Shown here in pieces: positions 17,576-26,760 of a stretch of 64,000 nucleotides of DNA. Origin of the DNA: Desulforhopalus sp. IMCC35007. GTDB lineage: Bacteria > Desulfobacterota > Desulfobulbia > Desulfobulbales > Desulfocapsaceae. The notes under the pieces were generated by a model. It was not told where the DNA came from and made no database searches. It saw only the letters and a list, made by a program, of their open reading frames with translations. Both the position numbers and the translations under genes were made by a program. The first letter of the stretch is position 1. Each line of letters begins with the position of its first letter. The DNA is taken from the NCBI RefSeq assembly GCF_005116575.1, contig NZ_SWCN01000021.1, positions 1 to 64,000 on the forward strand. The letters run 5' to 3'.

Positions 17576-18172
17576 ATGGCATTTCCGACTTTTACAGATT
17601 TACTCGCAGTCGCTGACCCTGCTGTTTTAGCGACAGGGGTCATGGTCTTCGTCGCTCGCATTTTTGATGTTGCTATTGGCACGGTGAGAACCATTGTGAC
17701 GGTTCAGGGGAGGACCTGGGTGGCATTCTTCCTGGCTGTTTTTGAGGTGACCATCTGGATTACGGTAATCAGTACGGTGATACAACGGGTAAGCGAATTT
17801 CCTGTACTGGTGTTTTTCTATTCTTTTGGTTATGCAACGGGTAACGTTGTTGGAATTCTTGTAGAAAAGCGACTCGCCTTTGGCATGATCATTCTCAAAA
17901 TCTTCTCCATCAATAACGGCCAGGTGATGGCCAAAGCGTTTCGTGATATGGGCCAGCCGGTTACAGTTTTTCATGGTGAAGGTAGAAACGGTCCGGTTCA
18001 CCAGCTGTTTCTCGCCTGTCGCAGGCGAGATCTGAAATGGATGATTCCTCATCTCTATACGATTGACAGGGATGCGTTTTATGTCATCGAGCAGGCTAGA
18101 GACGTGAGTAAGGTGTTAAAACCTGTCATGACCCCACTGGGGGGCTGGCGTCAGCGTCACAATCGGAAATAA
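17576..18172 (+). CDS. UPF0316 / DUF2179-domain membrane protein
   Basis: A 198-residue protein with three N-terminal hydrophobic helices (residues ~15-35, 45-68, 75-92) and a C-terminal soluble domain of the DUF2179 type. The family signature VARIFDVAIGTVRTI is near the N-terminus. The C-terminal part contains GQPVTVFHGEGRNGPVHQLFL and RDAFYVIEQAR, as in other UPF0316 members. Function unknown; the DUF2179 domain is a ligand-binding candidate. AGAGG precedes the ATG. A hairpin with short T-tract lies downstream (18225-18263). Confidence 0.88.
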   Translation: MAFPTFTDLLAVADPAVLATGVMVFVARIFDVAIGTVRTIVTVQGRTWVAFFLAVFEVTIWITVISTVIQRVSEFPVLVFFYSFGYATGNVVGILVEKRLAFGMIILKIFSINNGQVMAKAFRDMGQPVTVFHGEGRNGPVHQLFLACRRRDLKWMIPHLYTIDRDAFYVIEQARDVSKVLKPVMTPLGGWRQRHNRK

Positions 18173-18224
18173 TGACCTAAGATTTATACCTAAGGGCCAC
18201 TGTGTTGTACCTGATTTGATGGTG

Positions 18225-18263
18225 AACTCATCCCAACTTCTTCATAAAGATGGGATGAGTTTT
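18225..18263 (+). terminator. Rho-independent terminator after UPF0316 gene
   Basis: AACTCATCCCA at 18225-18235 pairs perfectly with TGGGATGAGTT at 18251-18261 (11 bp), followed by TTT. It lies 53 bp beyond the UPF0316 stop and in front of the convergent ferritin gene. The loop is rather long (15 nt), so strength is uncertain. Confidence 0.6.
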
Positions 18264-18340
18264 GGTGTGGAACACAAAAAATAATCTGATCAACGCCAGG
18301 CATGGGCCAGGCTGTTCTCGGTTTTGCGGGGTGGATCGTA

Positions 18341-18877
18341 TCAGGCCGCCGCCGCTTCAACACCTTTACTGAAATCAGTTGGCACTGTGGTCATTCGGCT
18401 CGACAGATCGCGGTCAAGCATCAACAAGCCATGAGGGTTACTTCCGATGAGGTTGAGCTGCTGGATGATATCATTGTCATTTTCTTCTTCCTCCACCTGC
18501 TCGGTAACATACCATTCGAGAAAAATCTGGGTGGCATGATCCTTTAAGGATTGGGCAAGATCCATAAGGTCATTGATGGATTGGGTGATATATCTCTCAT
18601 GGGTTAAAGTCTGAGTAAACATATCAAGGGCAGACTCAAATGAGGCTGGCGGGGTAGCCAGGGCTTCCAGTTTGACATCTTCTCCCTGACGCTGAACGTA
18701 TTCATAGAGCTTCATTGCGTGGTACATTTCTTCGTGGTACTGCACCATAAACCAGTTAGCAAAGCCTTTGAGTCCAATTTTGTTTGAATATGCGGACATC
18801 GACATATAAAGGTATGCCGAATACATTTCTTTATTGATCTGCTCGTTAAGGGCTGCAGCCATTTCCGTTTTTATCAT
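18341..18877 (-). CDS. ftnA: Ferritin
   Basis: A bacterial non-heme ferritin of 178 residues that stores iron in a 24-mer shell. Ferroxidase-centre residues are visible: E in NEQINKEMYSAYLY (helix A), and E-x-x-H in YHEEMYHAMKLYEYV (helix B), with EQVEEEEN in helix D. The start ATG at 18877 follows GAGGACCCC; a longer frame to 18955 has no supporting site. The C-terminal extension ends DFSKGVEAAAA, slightly longer than E. coli FtnA. Single gene beside a universal stress gene, plausibly iron/oxidative-stress controlled. Confidence 0.92.
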   Translation of the reverse strand: MIKTEMAAALNEQINKEMYSAYLYMSMSAYSNKIGLKGFANWFMVQYHEEMYHAMKLYEYVQRQGEDVKLEALATPPASFESALDMFTQTLTHERYITQSINDLMDLAQSLKDHATQIFLEWYVTEQVEEEENDNDIIQQLNLIGSNPHGLLMLDRDLSSRMTTVPTDFSKGVEAAAA

Positions 18878-18985
18878 GGGGTCCTCTTTTTGTAGTTGTA
18901 TGTTTGATGATCGTAAGACGTTTATACAATTAAGCAGTCTCTGCGCCGTATGCAACTGATAGTTTGAGCAATAATAAACACAAGT

Positions 18986-19867
18986 CTATGGGCAGCACCA
19001 GAGTGAGGTCTTCTCGAGTTTACTTATGAGTTTTATGGCTGTTGGACCCGCGATTCTGCCTCCTCCGGTTTCATTTTTGCGGCCACCCAGGCCAATTGCA
19101 ACTACGGCATAGCTCTCTTTGGCCGATTCTGCCAGGATTGTGCCTGAGACCGATAAGCCCCAAACCACAGAGCGGTTAATACGTTTTGCATTGATTTTAT
19201 GGCTCAGCAGGATCGATGTGGCTTTTTCAAAAAAGGCAACACAATCGATGTCCAGATTTTTTTCGACATATAAAAGAGTGATCGTGTGCTGGTCCTGACG
19301 TGCGAGGATGGAACCAACATGGGCAACGGCCCGGTAGCAGTTTTCTGAGCCATCTATACAGAGAAGAACATTTCTTCGCTTCGGGTCGGTGTCTGGACAT
19401 ATCCAGAATGGGGATACGCAGCTGCTTTCCCGGATCATTGCCTGAAACGTTTCATCAGAGGGACGGTCAAACATCCATTGCAGGAGATATGATGCACGTC
19501 TTCCGAGAACAATTGCATCATAATGCCCCTGTGCACATTCGGCGAGGATGTCTTTAACCTTACCTGCTTTTTCAGGGACTGTTTTTATGACGATATTCTC
19601 AGGAGGTACACTGCGATCCGTCAGTAATTGTTGCGCCTTTTGAATTGACAGTCGCGGGTCAAAGTCAGTGCTGACCGTGGCGGTTTCGTCCGATGATTCT
19701 GATTTTTCGGGGAAGGAGGGAGGAGCCTTTTGGGGGTTGTCTTTTGGGTAAATATGAAAAATTGTGAAACGCTTGTTAGAAATAGTATTGAAAAAGGTAC
19801 AAAGAAAACGAACACCAGAAAGATGATCAATTTCGTTACTTATGGTAGCAAGAAAATGTCTTTCCAT
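18986..19867 (-). CDS. Universal stress protein (UspA family)
   Basis: A 293-residue protein with two USP-like alpha/beta halves. The second (from residue ~165) reads NVLLCIDGSENCYRAVAHVGSIL, the classical first strand and helix, and ends near SYAVVAIGLGGRKNETGGGRIAGPTA, resembling the ATP-binding G-x2-G-x9-G-(S/T) loop. The first half (residues 1-150) is more diverged but retains DAIVLGRR. Cytoplasmic, role in stress survival inferred from the family only. Confidence 0.85.
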   Translation of the reverse strand: MERHFLATISNEIDHLSGVRFLCTFFNTISNKRFTIFHIYPKDNPQKAPPSFPEKSESSDETATVSTDFDPRLSIQKAQQLLTDRSVPPENIVIKTVPEKAGKVKDILAECAQGHYDAIVLGRRASYLLQWMFDRPSDETFQAMIRESSCVSPFWICPDTDPKRRNVLLCIDGSENCYRAVAHVGSILARQDQHTITLLYVEKNLDIDCVAFFEKATSILLSHKINAKRINRSVVWGLSVSGTILAESAKESYAVVAIGLGGRKNETGGGRIAGPTAIKLISKLEKTSLWCCP

Positions 19868-19994
19868 GATGTAATCCCCTTATAGATAGTGACCTTTGGC
19901 AAATCGCCAGATGAGCGGTTACCCTTCTCAGCATAAAGAAAATTCCTGTGCATCGATTCTTGTACATTGCCCTGGCTGACCTGTTCTTTTGCTG

Positions 19995-21221
19995 TCAGGT
20001 GAAAACATAGTCTTTAGGGACCACAACAATCCCGTGTTCGGAAATTGTAAACCGCTTTCGGTCCTGTGCTTCATCATAACCGATTCTTTCACCATCGGGG
20101 ATTTTCACATTCTTGTCCACAATACAGTTGCGCAGCATGGCCCCGGCCCCGACATGAACATCACCAAAAATGATGGAGTTTGCAATGACGGCATTGTCCT
20201 CGATATGGATGTTTTGAAATAAAATACTGTGGCGGACATGGCCTCCCGATATGACAACTCCACTAGCCAGGATGGAGTTGACCAGGGAACCGTCTGATCC
20301 GGAATTTCCAGATGTTGTTCGCGCCGGAGGGCTTTGTGGCTGATAGGATCGTATCGTCCAGTCTTTCTGGTAGATGTCCAGCTGAGGCAGGGGTTCCAGC
20401 AGGTCCATGTTCGCCTGGTAATAGGCGTCTATTGTACCCACGTCCCGCCAATAGCGATCCTGACTGACCCTGCCCTGTGTATCGCCAAAGGTATATGCCT
20501 TGACGTTTTTATCTTCAATGAGCAGAGGTAGAATATCCTTGCCGAAATCATGGCCCGAGTCGTTGTTTATGTGATCGTCCCTGAGAACCTCGGTGAGCAG
20601 TTCAGCGGAAAAGATATACAGCCCCATGGATGCAAGTGCCTTGTCAGGATTGTTTGGCAGAGTGGTCGGTGCCTGGGGTTTTTCTTCAAAGGCGATAATC
20701 TGGCCGTCCTCTTTCGTGACAACCACTCCAAAGGCTTTGGCATCCTCAACCGGCACTTCCATGCAGGCAATGGTTACGTCAGCAGCCGTTTTCAGGTGGG
20801 ACTCGAGCATCGCCGCATAGTCCATCCTGTAGATATGGTCACCGGAGAGAATCAGTACGTATTGAGAGTTACTCCGTTCCAGTAAATTCAGATTCTGATA
20901 TATTGCGTCCGCTGTCCCCTTATACCAATCGTCTCCAGAATTCATCTGGGCGGGGACAGGTGTGATATAGGTTCCCAGTTCCGGATTAAAAATCGACCAG
21001 CCGTCCCGAAGATGCTTGTTCAGGGAGTGGGATTTGTATTGGGTCAGAACCAGAATTTTATGCAGACCGGAGTGGAGGCAATTGGTCAGGGTAAAATCTA
21101 TGATTCGGTAACTGCCACCAAAAGGCACCGAAGGTTTTGACCGATTTGAGGTTAAAGGAGAAAGCCTGGAGCCAGCGCCTCCGGCCAGAATGAAGGTCAT
21201 AGTTTGGTTGAGTGTCTTCAT
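19995..21221 (-). CDS. glgC: Glucose-1-phosphate adenylyltransferase
   Basis: ADP-glucose pyrophosphorylase of 408 residues, making ADP-glucose from ATP and glucose 1-phosphate for glycogen synthesis. The nucleotidyltransferase domain begins TFILAGGAGSRLSPLT with the family's KPSVPFGGSYRIIDF; HKILVLTQYKSHSLN and LSGDHIYRMDY follow. The C-terminal left-handed beta-helix (from ~300) has hexapeptide-like repeats (AVIANSIIFGDVHVG). The start is uncertain: ATG at 21221 (MKTLNQT) fits the family N-terminus, while a GTG at 21257 is in frame; neither has a strong ribosome-binding site. No other glycogen gene is adjacent. Confidence 0.92.
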   Translation of the reverse strand: MKTLNQTMTFILAGGAGSRLSPLTSNRSKPSVPFGGSYRIIDFTLTNCLHSGLHKILVLTQYKSHSLNKHLRDGWSIFNPELGTYITPVPAQMNSGDDWYKGTADAIYQNLNLLERSNSQYVLILSGDHIYRMDYAAMLESHLKTAADVTIACMEVPVEDAKAFGVVVTKEDGQIIAFEEKPQAPTTLPNNPDKALASMGLYIFSAELLTEVLRDDHINNDSGHDFGKDILPLLIEDKNVKAYTFGDTQGRVSQDRYWRDVGTIDAYYQANMDLLEPLPQLDIYQKDWTIRSYQPQSPPARTTSGNSGSDGSLVNSILASGVVISGGHVRHSILFQNIHIEDNAVIANSIIFGDVHVGAGAMLRNCIVDKNVKIPDGERIGYDEAQDRKRFTISEHGIVVVPKDYVFT

Positions 21222-21978
21222 GCTTTTGTCTGTTACAGTTTTTTTGGTAACATTCACGTTGAATGCTCAAGGTGAATTCTTCCGTGTCTTGATCTTCTCC
21301 CTTCTCAAGGTTAACCGATACACCGTAGTTTACGCAATACGCTTCACCTTATCAGGTTGTAAAAACAGTAAAACCTCCTGCAAAGGCGGCGGGAAAATAT
21401 TAACAATCCCATTTTAAGACAACTTCCAGTCCCCTGAAGAATCTTCCAGGTGGCATTATATTTCCTTTTTCTAAACGGACAGAATCGGAGATGTCTTCCA
21501 GAGTAGTGAGAGAGTCATTAATGAAAGACTCTTGTGGTCGTGTCGAAGGCAGGGCTGGTGTGTGCCAACATTTTCTCTGACTTTGTAAAGCTCACCCCGC
21601 AATCAAGGAGATTGGCGGGTACGACTGTTCCTGTTTGGTCAACCTAATATCTGCAATGAACTCATTCGTTCTTTTTCGCCTCTTTCTGTTGGTCCAAGAG
21701 TATAGCCGACAGCTACAGTGTCGGTAATCCATTTGAGGGAGTATCCATCTATTTGTGATCTTCAGTGAGGTAACATGCCAGCATTACAGGGGAAGCAGCG
21801 GGTGCCAATTTCGGGCAGATTCTGAGAAAGGGCCTCGGGTTCCGGAAAATAACCTCCTTGCCAGATCTGTTAGCATCTCTTGCTAATACTGGAGTAGTAT
21901 AATATTGATTACCATAACTATAGAATAGGTTAAGATCTGAAATTTAGAAGAATAATATGTCAGAGGTGAGGGTGCCAG
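21222..21978. other. Long intergenic region, no gene recognised
   Basis: About 750 bases between glgC (minus) and the rimB operon (plus). Only short frames without ribosome-binding sites or recognisable products occur. An AT-rich stretch at roughly 21895-21955 (AGTAGTATAATATTG) is the likely promoter area for the rimB operon. No tRNA-like arms or repeat arrays were seen. Confidence 0.4.
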
Positions 21979-22497
21979 ATGAGCAAAAGAATAAAAAACC
22001 CACCAGTTCTGCCCGTAATAGGCTGGCGGGAATGGGTTGCGCTTCCTGCAATGGATATAAACTCGATTAAGGTGAAGGTAGACTCTGGTGCGCGGTCGTC
22101 ATCTTTACACGCCCATGACCTGAAGGTCTTTGAACGAGACGGGGCGCAGTGGGTACGCTTTAAGGTTCAACCGGTTCAGCGTTCGATTGCGAAGACTGTT
22201 GTCGTGGAAGCTGAGGTGTTTGAATTCCGGTCGGTTAAAAGTTCGAGCGGTGTGGCCAAAATGCGACCGGTTATTATTACCGAAGTAGAGTTACTGGGGA
22301 ACCGATGGCCGGTTGAATTAACTCTTGCCAGTCGAGACGAAATGGGGTTTAGGATGTTGCTCGGTCGCGAGGCCTTCCGTGGACGATTTTTAGTCGATGG
22401 TGGCAACTCGTATTACGGGGGCAAACCCAAGGGCCGAAAAAAAATCAGCAGATCTCAGAAAAATAAGCCCGAATCAGAATTTGAAGGAACCCAATGA
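21979..22497 (+). CDS. rimB: RimB-type retropepsin-like zinc/aspartyl protease
   Basis: A 172-residue protein of the RimB / putative ATP-dependent zinc protease family (retropepsin-like fold). The catalytic-loop motif is VKVDSGARSSSLHA near residues 34-47, followed by the family strands MRPVIITEVELLGN and MLLGREAFRGRFLVD. In characterised systems RimB removes glutamates added to ribosomal protein S6 by RimK. It heads a tightly overlapping operon: its stop overlaps the ATG of rimK (ATGA). GAGGGTG precedes the ATG. The basic C-terminal tail (RKKISRSQKNK) is likely disordered. Confidence 0.85.
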   Translation: MSKRIKNPPVLPVIGWREWVALPAMDINSIKVKVDSGARSSSLHAHDLKVFERDGAQWVRFKVQPVQRSIAKTVVVEAEVFEFRSVKSSSGVAKMRPVIITEVELLGNRWPVELTLASRDEMGFRMLLGREAFRGRFLVDGGNSYYGGKPKGRKKISRSQKNKPESEFEGTQ

Positions 22498-23759
22498 AAC
22501 TTGCTATCCTCTCATGCAGTCCGAAAAGCTACAGCACTCGGAGGCTTCGCGAAGCAGCGATCCAACGTGGCCATAATGTTAAAGTCCTCAATACTCTCAA
22601 GTTTGCCATTGATCTCGAAGAGGGGGCCCCGGATCTGTATTACCGGCAGAAACGCCTTTCGCTTTACGATGCTGTGTTACCTAGAATTGGTGCATCGGTT
22701 ACCTATTATGGTACTGCGGTGGTACGTCAGTTTGAGCAAATGGATGTGTTTTGTGCCAACTCATCCGCCAGTATTTTGAGTTCAAGAGATAAACTGCGGA
22801 GTTTACAAATACTCAGTCGACATCATATTGGGATTCCTCAGACGACATTTGTCAGAGATAAAAAAGATGTTCTTCCTGCAATAGCACGGGTTGGTGGTGC
22901 TCCTGTTGTTATTAAATTAATTGAAGGAACACAGGGTATAGGTGTGATCCTGGCCAATTCAATCAGTACTGCAGCAGGTATTGTCGAGTTGTTGCAGAGC
23001 CAGAAACAGAGTGTTCTGATTCAGAAGTTTGTCAAAGAAAGCAAGGGCAGAGATATCCGTGCATTTGTTGTCGGTGACCGGGTTGTTGGTGCAATGCGCC
23101 GTGTGGCCCAGGGGCAGGAATTTCGCAGTAATGTCCACAGAGGTGGAGTGACAGAACCCGTCATCCTCGATGAAGTGTACAGGGAAACTGCGGTGCGGGC
23201 AGCCCAGATTCTTGGACTTCGTGTGGCGGGTGTCGATCTTCTAGAGGGGAAAGATGGTCCTCAAATCATGGAAGTTAATTCTTCCCCGGGGCTTGAAGGC
23301 ATAGAAGGTTGCACTCAACTGGATATTGCCGGTGCCATCATAGATTATTTAGCAGCCCAGGTGAATTTTCCGGAGATAGACCTCAGGCAACGGCTCACCG
23401 TCAGCAGTGGTTATGGTGTTGCAGAAATACATATCCCTGAAGGTTCTGAATATATTGGTACGACGATTCTCGAGTCCGGTTTGCGGGCAAAAGATATCGT
23501 TGTCTTGACCCTGCATCGCCACACAAAAGTGATACCTAATCCGCGAGCGAATCGCGAATTACTGGCAGGTGACCGTCTCCTCTGTTTTGGTAAGCTCGAT
23601 CTGATGCGTGATATGACGCCTGCAACGGTTCGTCGTAAGAGACGGCCGAAGGTGAAAGGGCTTCCCGATTTACCTGTAGCAGATGAGGTTTATAAAGAAA
23701 CGGGGAAAGTGGAACCCATAGCAATCCCTGCTGAAAAAACGGGCAATGAGCATGAATAA
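22494..23759 (+). CDS. rimK: RimK-family ATP-grasp ligase with C-terminal RCK_C domain
   Basis: A 421-residue ATP-grasp peptide ligase. Residues 1-~290 are a standard RimK (N-terminal Rossmann-like region LAILSCSPKSYSTRRL; ATP-grasp motifs ILSSRDKLRSLQIL, PVVIKLIEGTQGIGV, IMEVNSSPGLEGIE), which adds Glu residues to the C-terminus of protein S6 or related targets. Unusually, residues ~305-365 read VAEIHIPEGSEYIGTTILE and GDRLLCFGK, a TrkA-C/RCK_C ligand-binding domain, suggesting regulation by a small ligand. A disordered tail follows. It overlaps rimB and the aspartoacylase gene. Confidence 0.9.
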   Translation: MKLAILSCSPKSYSTRRLREAAIQRGHNVKVLNTLKFAIDLEEGAPDLYYRQKRLSLYDAVLPRIGASVTYYGTAVVRQFEQMDVFCANSSASILSSRDKLRSLQILSRHHIGIPQTTFVRDKKDVLPAIARVGGAPVVIKLIEGTQGIGVILANSISTAAGIVELLQSQKQSVLIQKFVKESKGRDIRAFVVGDRVVGAMRRVAQGQEFRSNVHRGGVTEPVILDEVYRETAVRAAQILGLRVAGVDLLEGKDGPQIMEVNSSPGLEGIEGCTQLDIAGAIIDYLAAQVNFPEIDLRQRLTVSSGYGVAEIHIPEGSEYIGTTILESGLRAKDIVVLTLHRHTKVIPNPRANRELLAGDRLLCFGKLDLMRDMTPATVRRKRRPKVKGLPDLPVADEVYKETGKVEPIAIPAEKTGNEHE

Positions 23760-24843
23760 ACCCAGAATGAAAAAATCAATTGCAGATTGGTTTGGTGAAC
23801 ACATTGAACCGGGTGAATCACGTGATGTCAGCCTGGCCGTTGGTGAAAGTTACAGCGGCATGACAGTACAGATTCAGCTGCATATTAAACGAGCCATAGA
23901 AGATGGACCTGTGGTCTTTGTGACGGCGGCGTTGCACGGGGATGAAATCAATGGCTGCGGGGCTGTACGCCAGATAATCCTGGATAACGATCTTCAGTTA
24001 CTCAGAGGCGCTCTTATTCTTGTGCCTGTTCTCAATCTGCCAGCCTTTGATCGCCATTCACGTTATTTGCCGGATCGCCGTGACCTGAACCGCTCATTTC
24101 CAGGGACGGCTGATGGAAGTCTTGCCAGCCGGATGGCGTATACAATTTTCAACGAGATTGTCATGCGATGCGACTATGGAATCGATCTGCATACCGCCTC
24201 TGTTCGTCGTACCAACTACCCGACCATTCGAGGTGATCTGAAGAATCAGGAGGTCCGCAGCATCGCCGAGGTATTTGGCACAGAATTGATAATGAATGGG
24301 GAAGGTCCCAAAGGTTCATTGCGCCGGGAAGCGACAAAAGCCGGCTGCCCGACCATTATTATGGAAGGTGGTGAAATATGGAAAGTTGAGCCGGGAATCG
24401 TTGAGACAACGGTTCGAGGCATTAAAAACATCCTTTGTAAACTAAAAATGCTGGATACTGTTTCAGAGGCGCCACCGTATCAAATCATCATAGAGAAATC
24501 GAAGTGGATACGGGCGGAACACGGTGGCTTCCTGCATTTTCATATCCAACCGGGTGATTTGGTCGAAAAAGGGCAAACCTTGACGACAAATACGACGCTA
24601 CTAGGTGCGGAACAAGGCCGACTGTACGCGCCTTTTAATGGAGTGGTTATGGGTATGACTAGTCTGCCATCTATTAGTCCCGGCGAACCTATCTGTCATC
24701 TTGGTGAATTGCCCCAGAGATATTGTCCTGCTACCCTTACAAAGCTGCGCGAAAAAAAACAGGGTCTTGAGCAACAGGTACTGGAAGAACTGGGATCGAG
24801 TTTGCTGGTTGTCGAGCCTTCTGAGGTGGCAGGAAAACAGTAA
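23746..24843 (+). CDS. Succinylglutamate desuccinylase/aspartoacylase family protein
   Basis: A zinc carboxypeptidase-like (M14/AstE-AspA) protein of 365 residues. The zinc site is seen as ALHGDEINGCG (H-x2-E, residues ~63-73) and YGIDLHTA (third ligand His, ~145), with DLNRSFPG between them. A C-terminal biotinyl-like beta domain (HFHIQPGDLVEKGQTL ... APFNGVVMGM) is typical of the subgroup. It overlaps rimK by 14 bases. The recurring rimB-rimK-AstE-like linkage suggests it trims or recycles the peptide or N-acyl amino acid product of the ligase. Confidence 0.87.
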   Translation: MSMNKPRMKKSIADWFGEHIEPGESRDVSLAVGESYSGMTVQIQLHIKRAIEDGPVVFVTAALHGDEINGCGAVRQIILDNDLQLLRGALILVPVLNLPAFDRHSRYLPDRRDLNRSFPGTADGSLASRMAYTIFNEIVMRCDYGIDLHTASVRRTNYPTIRGDLKNQEVRSIAEVFGTELIMNGEGPKGSLRREATKAGCPTIIMEGGEIWKVEPGIVETTVRGIKNILCKLKMLDTVSEAPPYQIIIEKSKWIRAEHGGFLHFHIQPGDLVEKGQTLTTNTTLLGAEQGRLYAPFNGVVMGMTSLPSISPGEPICHLGELPQRYCPATLTKLREKKQGLEQQVLEELGSSLLVVEPSEVAGKQ

Positions 24844-24848
24844 AAAAA

Positions 24849-24876
24849 GTGATTTCCCGGGAATCCGGGAAATCAC
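24849..24876 (-). terminator. Terminator of the ugpBAE operon
   Basis: A perfect 12-bp stem, GTGATTTCCCGG (24849-24860) with CCGGGAAATCAC (24865-24876), loop GAAT. Read on the minus strand it is followed by a T7 tract (A7 at 24842-24848 on the plus strand), so it terminates ugpE transcription, 11 bp beyond its stop. It also lies 5 bp after the convergent aspartoacylase gene and may serve both. Confidence 0.85.
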
Positions 24877-24886
24877 CAGAAGCACA

Positions 24887-25807
24887 TCACTTCTCTTTTT
24901 CTATAAGTCCTTTTACAAACCAGCGCTGCATCGACAGCACCACCATAACAGGAGGGAGCATGACAAGGAGGGCGGCACTCAAGGCCACATTCCATTCGGG
25001 CAGATCATCTGCCTGGGGAATAAGGTCCTGCAGGCCGATGACGGCCGTGGTCATGTCCGGATTGGTGGTAATGAGCAGAGGCCAGAGATACTGGTTGTAG
25101 CCGTAGACAAACTCGATCACGATAAGCGCTGCAATGTTTGTCGTTGAGAGCGGCAGGAGTATCTTTCTGAAAAACGTCATAGCGCTGGCGCCATCCATCT
25201 TGGCCGCCTCGCAGAGTTCTTCCGGGACGGTTAGAAAGAACTGTCTGAATAAGAAGGTACAGGTGGCCGAGGCCACGAGTGGCAGAATCAGACCGGTATA
25301 GCTGTCGAGCAGTGACCAGTTGAGGTTCAACTCAAAATCATTGCCGGTAAACCAGCTGACCAGGCCGTTGAGATGGAGAAAGTCCCAGGTGGCCTGCATT
25401 GGTCCGAGCACGTTGGCGGCAACTTCATAGGTTGGCATAATTCGTACTTCAACCGGTAGCATCAGGGTACAGAAAACCGAGGCAAAAGCCACAACTCTTA
25501 AACGGTAGTCAAAGTAGACAATGGAAAATGCACCGATAATGGAGATGGCGATTTTGCCAAAGGTAATTCCAGTTGCCATCACAAAGGAGTTGAAGATCTG
25601 ATTGCCGAGGTTTCCCCTTGACCAGGCCTCTGTCATGTTGGTGATAAACTGATCACCCGGTATGAGCGGCATGGGAACCTTGGACACCTCTTCCAATGGA
25701 AGTGTTGCGGCAATCAGGCTGTAAATCATTGGAAATCCAACGATGAGGATACCAACCATCAAAAAAATGTAAGTGAAAGTATCTAAAATGGGTGTTTTTT
25801 CAACCAT
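24887..25807 (-). CDS. ugpE: ABC transporter permease, UgpE type
   Basis: Inner-membrane permease of a carbohydrate (CUT1) ABC transporter, 306 residues. About six transmembrane helices; the cytoplasmic EAA loop that contacts the ATPase is visible as EELCEAAKMDGASAMTFFRKILLP (residues ~205-228). It matches the UgpE/MalG branch. It begins 5 bp after ugpA, in the order ugpB-ugpA-ugpE. Substrate sn-glycerol 3-phosphate or glycerophosphodiester is inferred from UgpB similarity. Confidence 0.88.
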   Translation of the reverse strand: MVEKTPILDTFTYIFLMVGILIVGFPMIYSLIAATLPLEEVSKVPMPLIPGDQFITNMTEAWSRGNLGNQIFNSFVMATGITFGKIAISIIGAFSIVYFDYRLRVVAFASVFCTLMLPVEVRIMPTYEVAANVLGPMQATWDFLHLNGLVSWFTGNDFELNLNWSLLDSYTGLILPLVASATCTFLFRQFFLTVPEELCEAAKMDGASAMTFFRKILLPLSTTNIAALIVIEFVYGYNQYLWPLLITTNPDMTTAVIGLQDLIPQADDLPEWNVALSAALLVMLPPVMVVLSMQRWFVKGLIEKEK

Positions 25808-25812
25808 AGCGC

Positions 25813-26703
25813 CTAACCAGTATATTGGACCTTTTTCTCAACGTATTTAAACTGTAGAACCGTAATAATTACGATCAGGGACATGAGTACAACGGATTGC
25901 GCCGAAGACGAACCGAGGTTAAGACCGACAAAGCCGTCCTGATATACTTTATATACAAGGATGTTTGTAGAGCCTCCAGGGCCACCCTGGGTCACTGTAT
26001 GGATCACACCAAAGGTCTCAAAAAAAGAATAGATAATATTCATGACCGACAAAAAGAAGAACGTCGGTGACAGCAGGGGAAAGGTAATAGCCCAGAATCT
26101 TTTCAGTGGGCTCGCCCCGTCAATTGCCGCCGCTTCAATAAGAGACTTTGGCACTGCCTGAAGGCCAGCCATGAAAAACACGAAATTATAACTGATCTGT
26201 TTCCAGGCGGCGGCGATGGTAATCATTACCATGGCATCGCCTCCTTTGAGGACCGGATTCCAGTCCACCCCAAACCATGACTTGATCGCAAGTGCTACAA
26301 TGCCGTATGAAGGATGGAGAAGAAAGAGCCAGAGGATCCCTGAAATTGCAGGTGCAACTGCGTAGGGCCAGATCAACAGTGTTCTTACCAGTGCGGTTGC
26401 TTTGAGCGCCCGGTTTGCCATGGTCGCAATGAAAAGACCAAAAGCTATAGAGACGGATGCTACGGCAAGACTGAATGTAAATGTTATGAGAATGGATTTC
26501 AGGTATAAAGGGTCTGTGAAGATTTCTATGTAATTATAGAACCAGACAAATTTACTGCTCCTGCCAAATGGATCGCTGAGAAGAAAGGACTGGAGGAGTC
26601 CTTGCACCGCCGGCCAGTAAAAAAAAGTCAGAGTAATGATAACCTGGGGCAGTATCAGCAGATATGGCAGATATGAAGCTTTGAACGTTGATCGTTTAAT
26701 CAT
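25813..26703 (-). CDS. ugpA: ABC transporter permease, UgpA type
   Basis: Inner-membrane permease (CUT1, MalF-like branch), 296 residues, about six helices. N-terminus YLPYLLILPQVIITLTFFYWPA is the typical UgpA start. The EAA motif reads LIEAAAIDGASPLKRFWAITFP (residues ~186-207), and GGPGGSTNILVYKVYQDGF matches UgpA-type permeases. Separated from ugpB by a 57-bp gap holding a hairpin (26720-26746). Confidence 0.9.
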   Translation of the reverse strand: MIKRSTFKASYLPYLLILPQVIITLTFFYWPAVQGLLQSFLLSDPFGRSSKFVWFYNYIEIFTDPLYLKSILITFTFSLAVASVSIAFGLFIATMANRALKATALVRTLLIWPYAVAPAISGILWLFLLHPSYGIVALAIKSWFGVDWNPVLKGGDAMVMITIAAAWKQISYNFVFFMAGLQAVPKSLIEAAAIDGASPLKRFWAITFPLLSPTFFFLSVMNIIYSFFETFGVIHTVTQGGPGGSTNILVYKVYQDGFVGLNLGSSSAQSVVLMSLIVIITVLQFKYVEKKVQYTG

Positions 26704-26719
26704 ATCTTTTGACTCAGTA

Positions 26720-26746
26720 AGAGTCCCCTTGATGTCAGGGGACTCT
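26720..26746 (-). promoter_or_regulatory. Intra-operon hairpin after ugpB
   Basis: Perfect 10-bp inverted repeat AGAGTCCCCT (26720-26729) / AGGGGACTCT (26737-26746) with 7-nt loop, lying between the ugpB stop and ugpA start. No clear T-tract follows on the minus strand. Likely a 3'-stabilising hairpin or partial terminator that gives more receptor than permease mRNA. Confidence 0.6.
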
Positions 26747-26760
26747 GTATTGGCTGTAGT

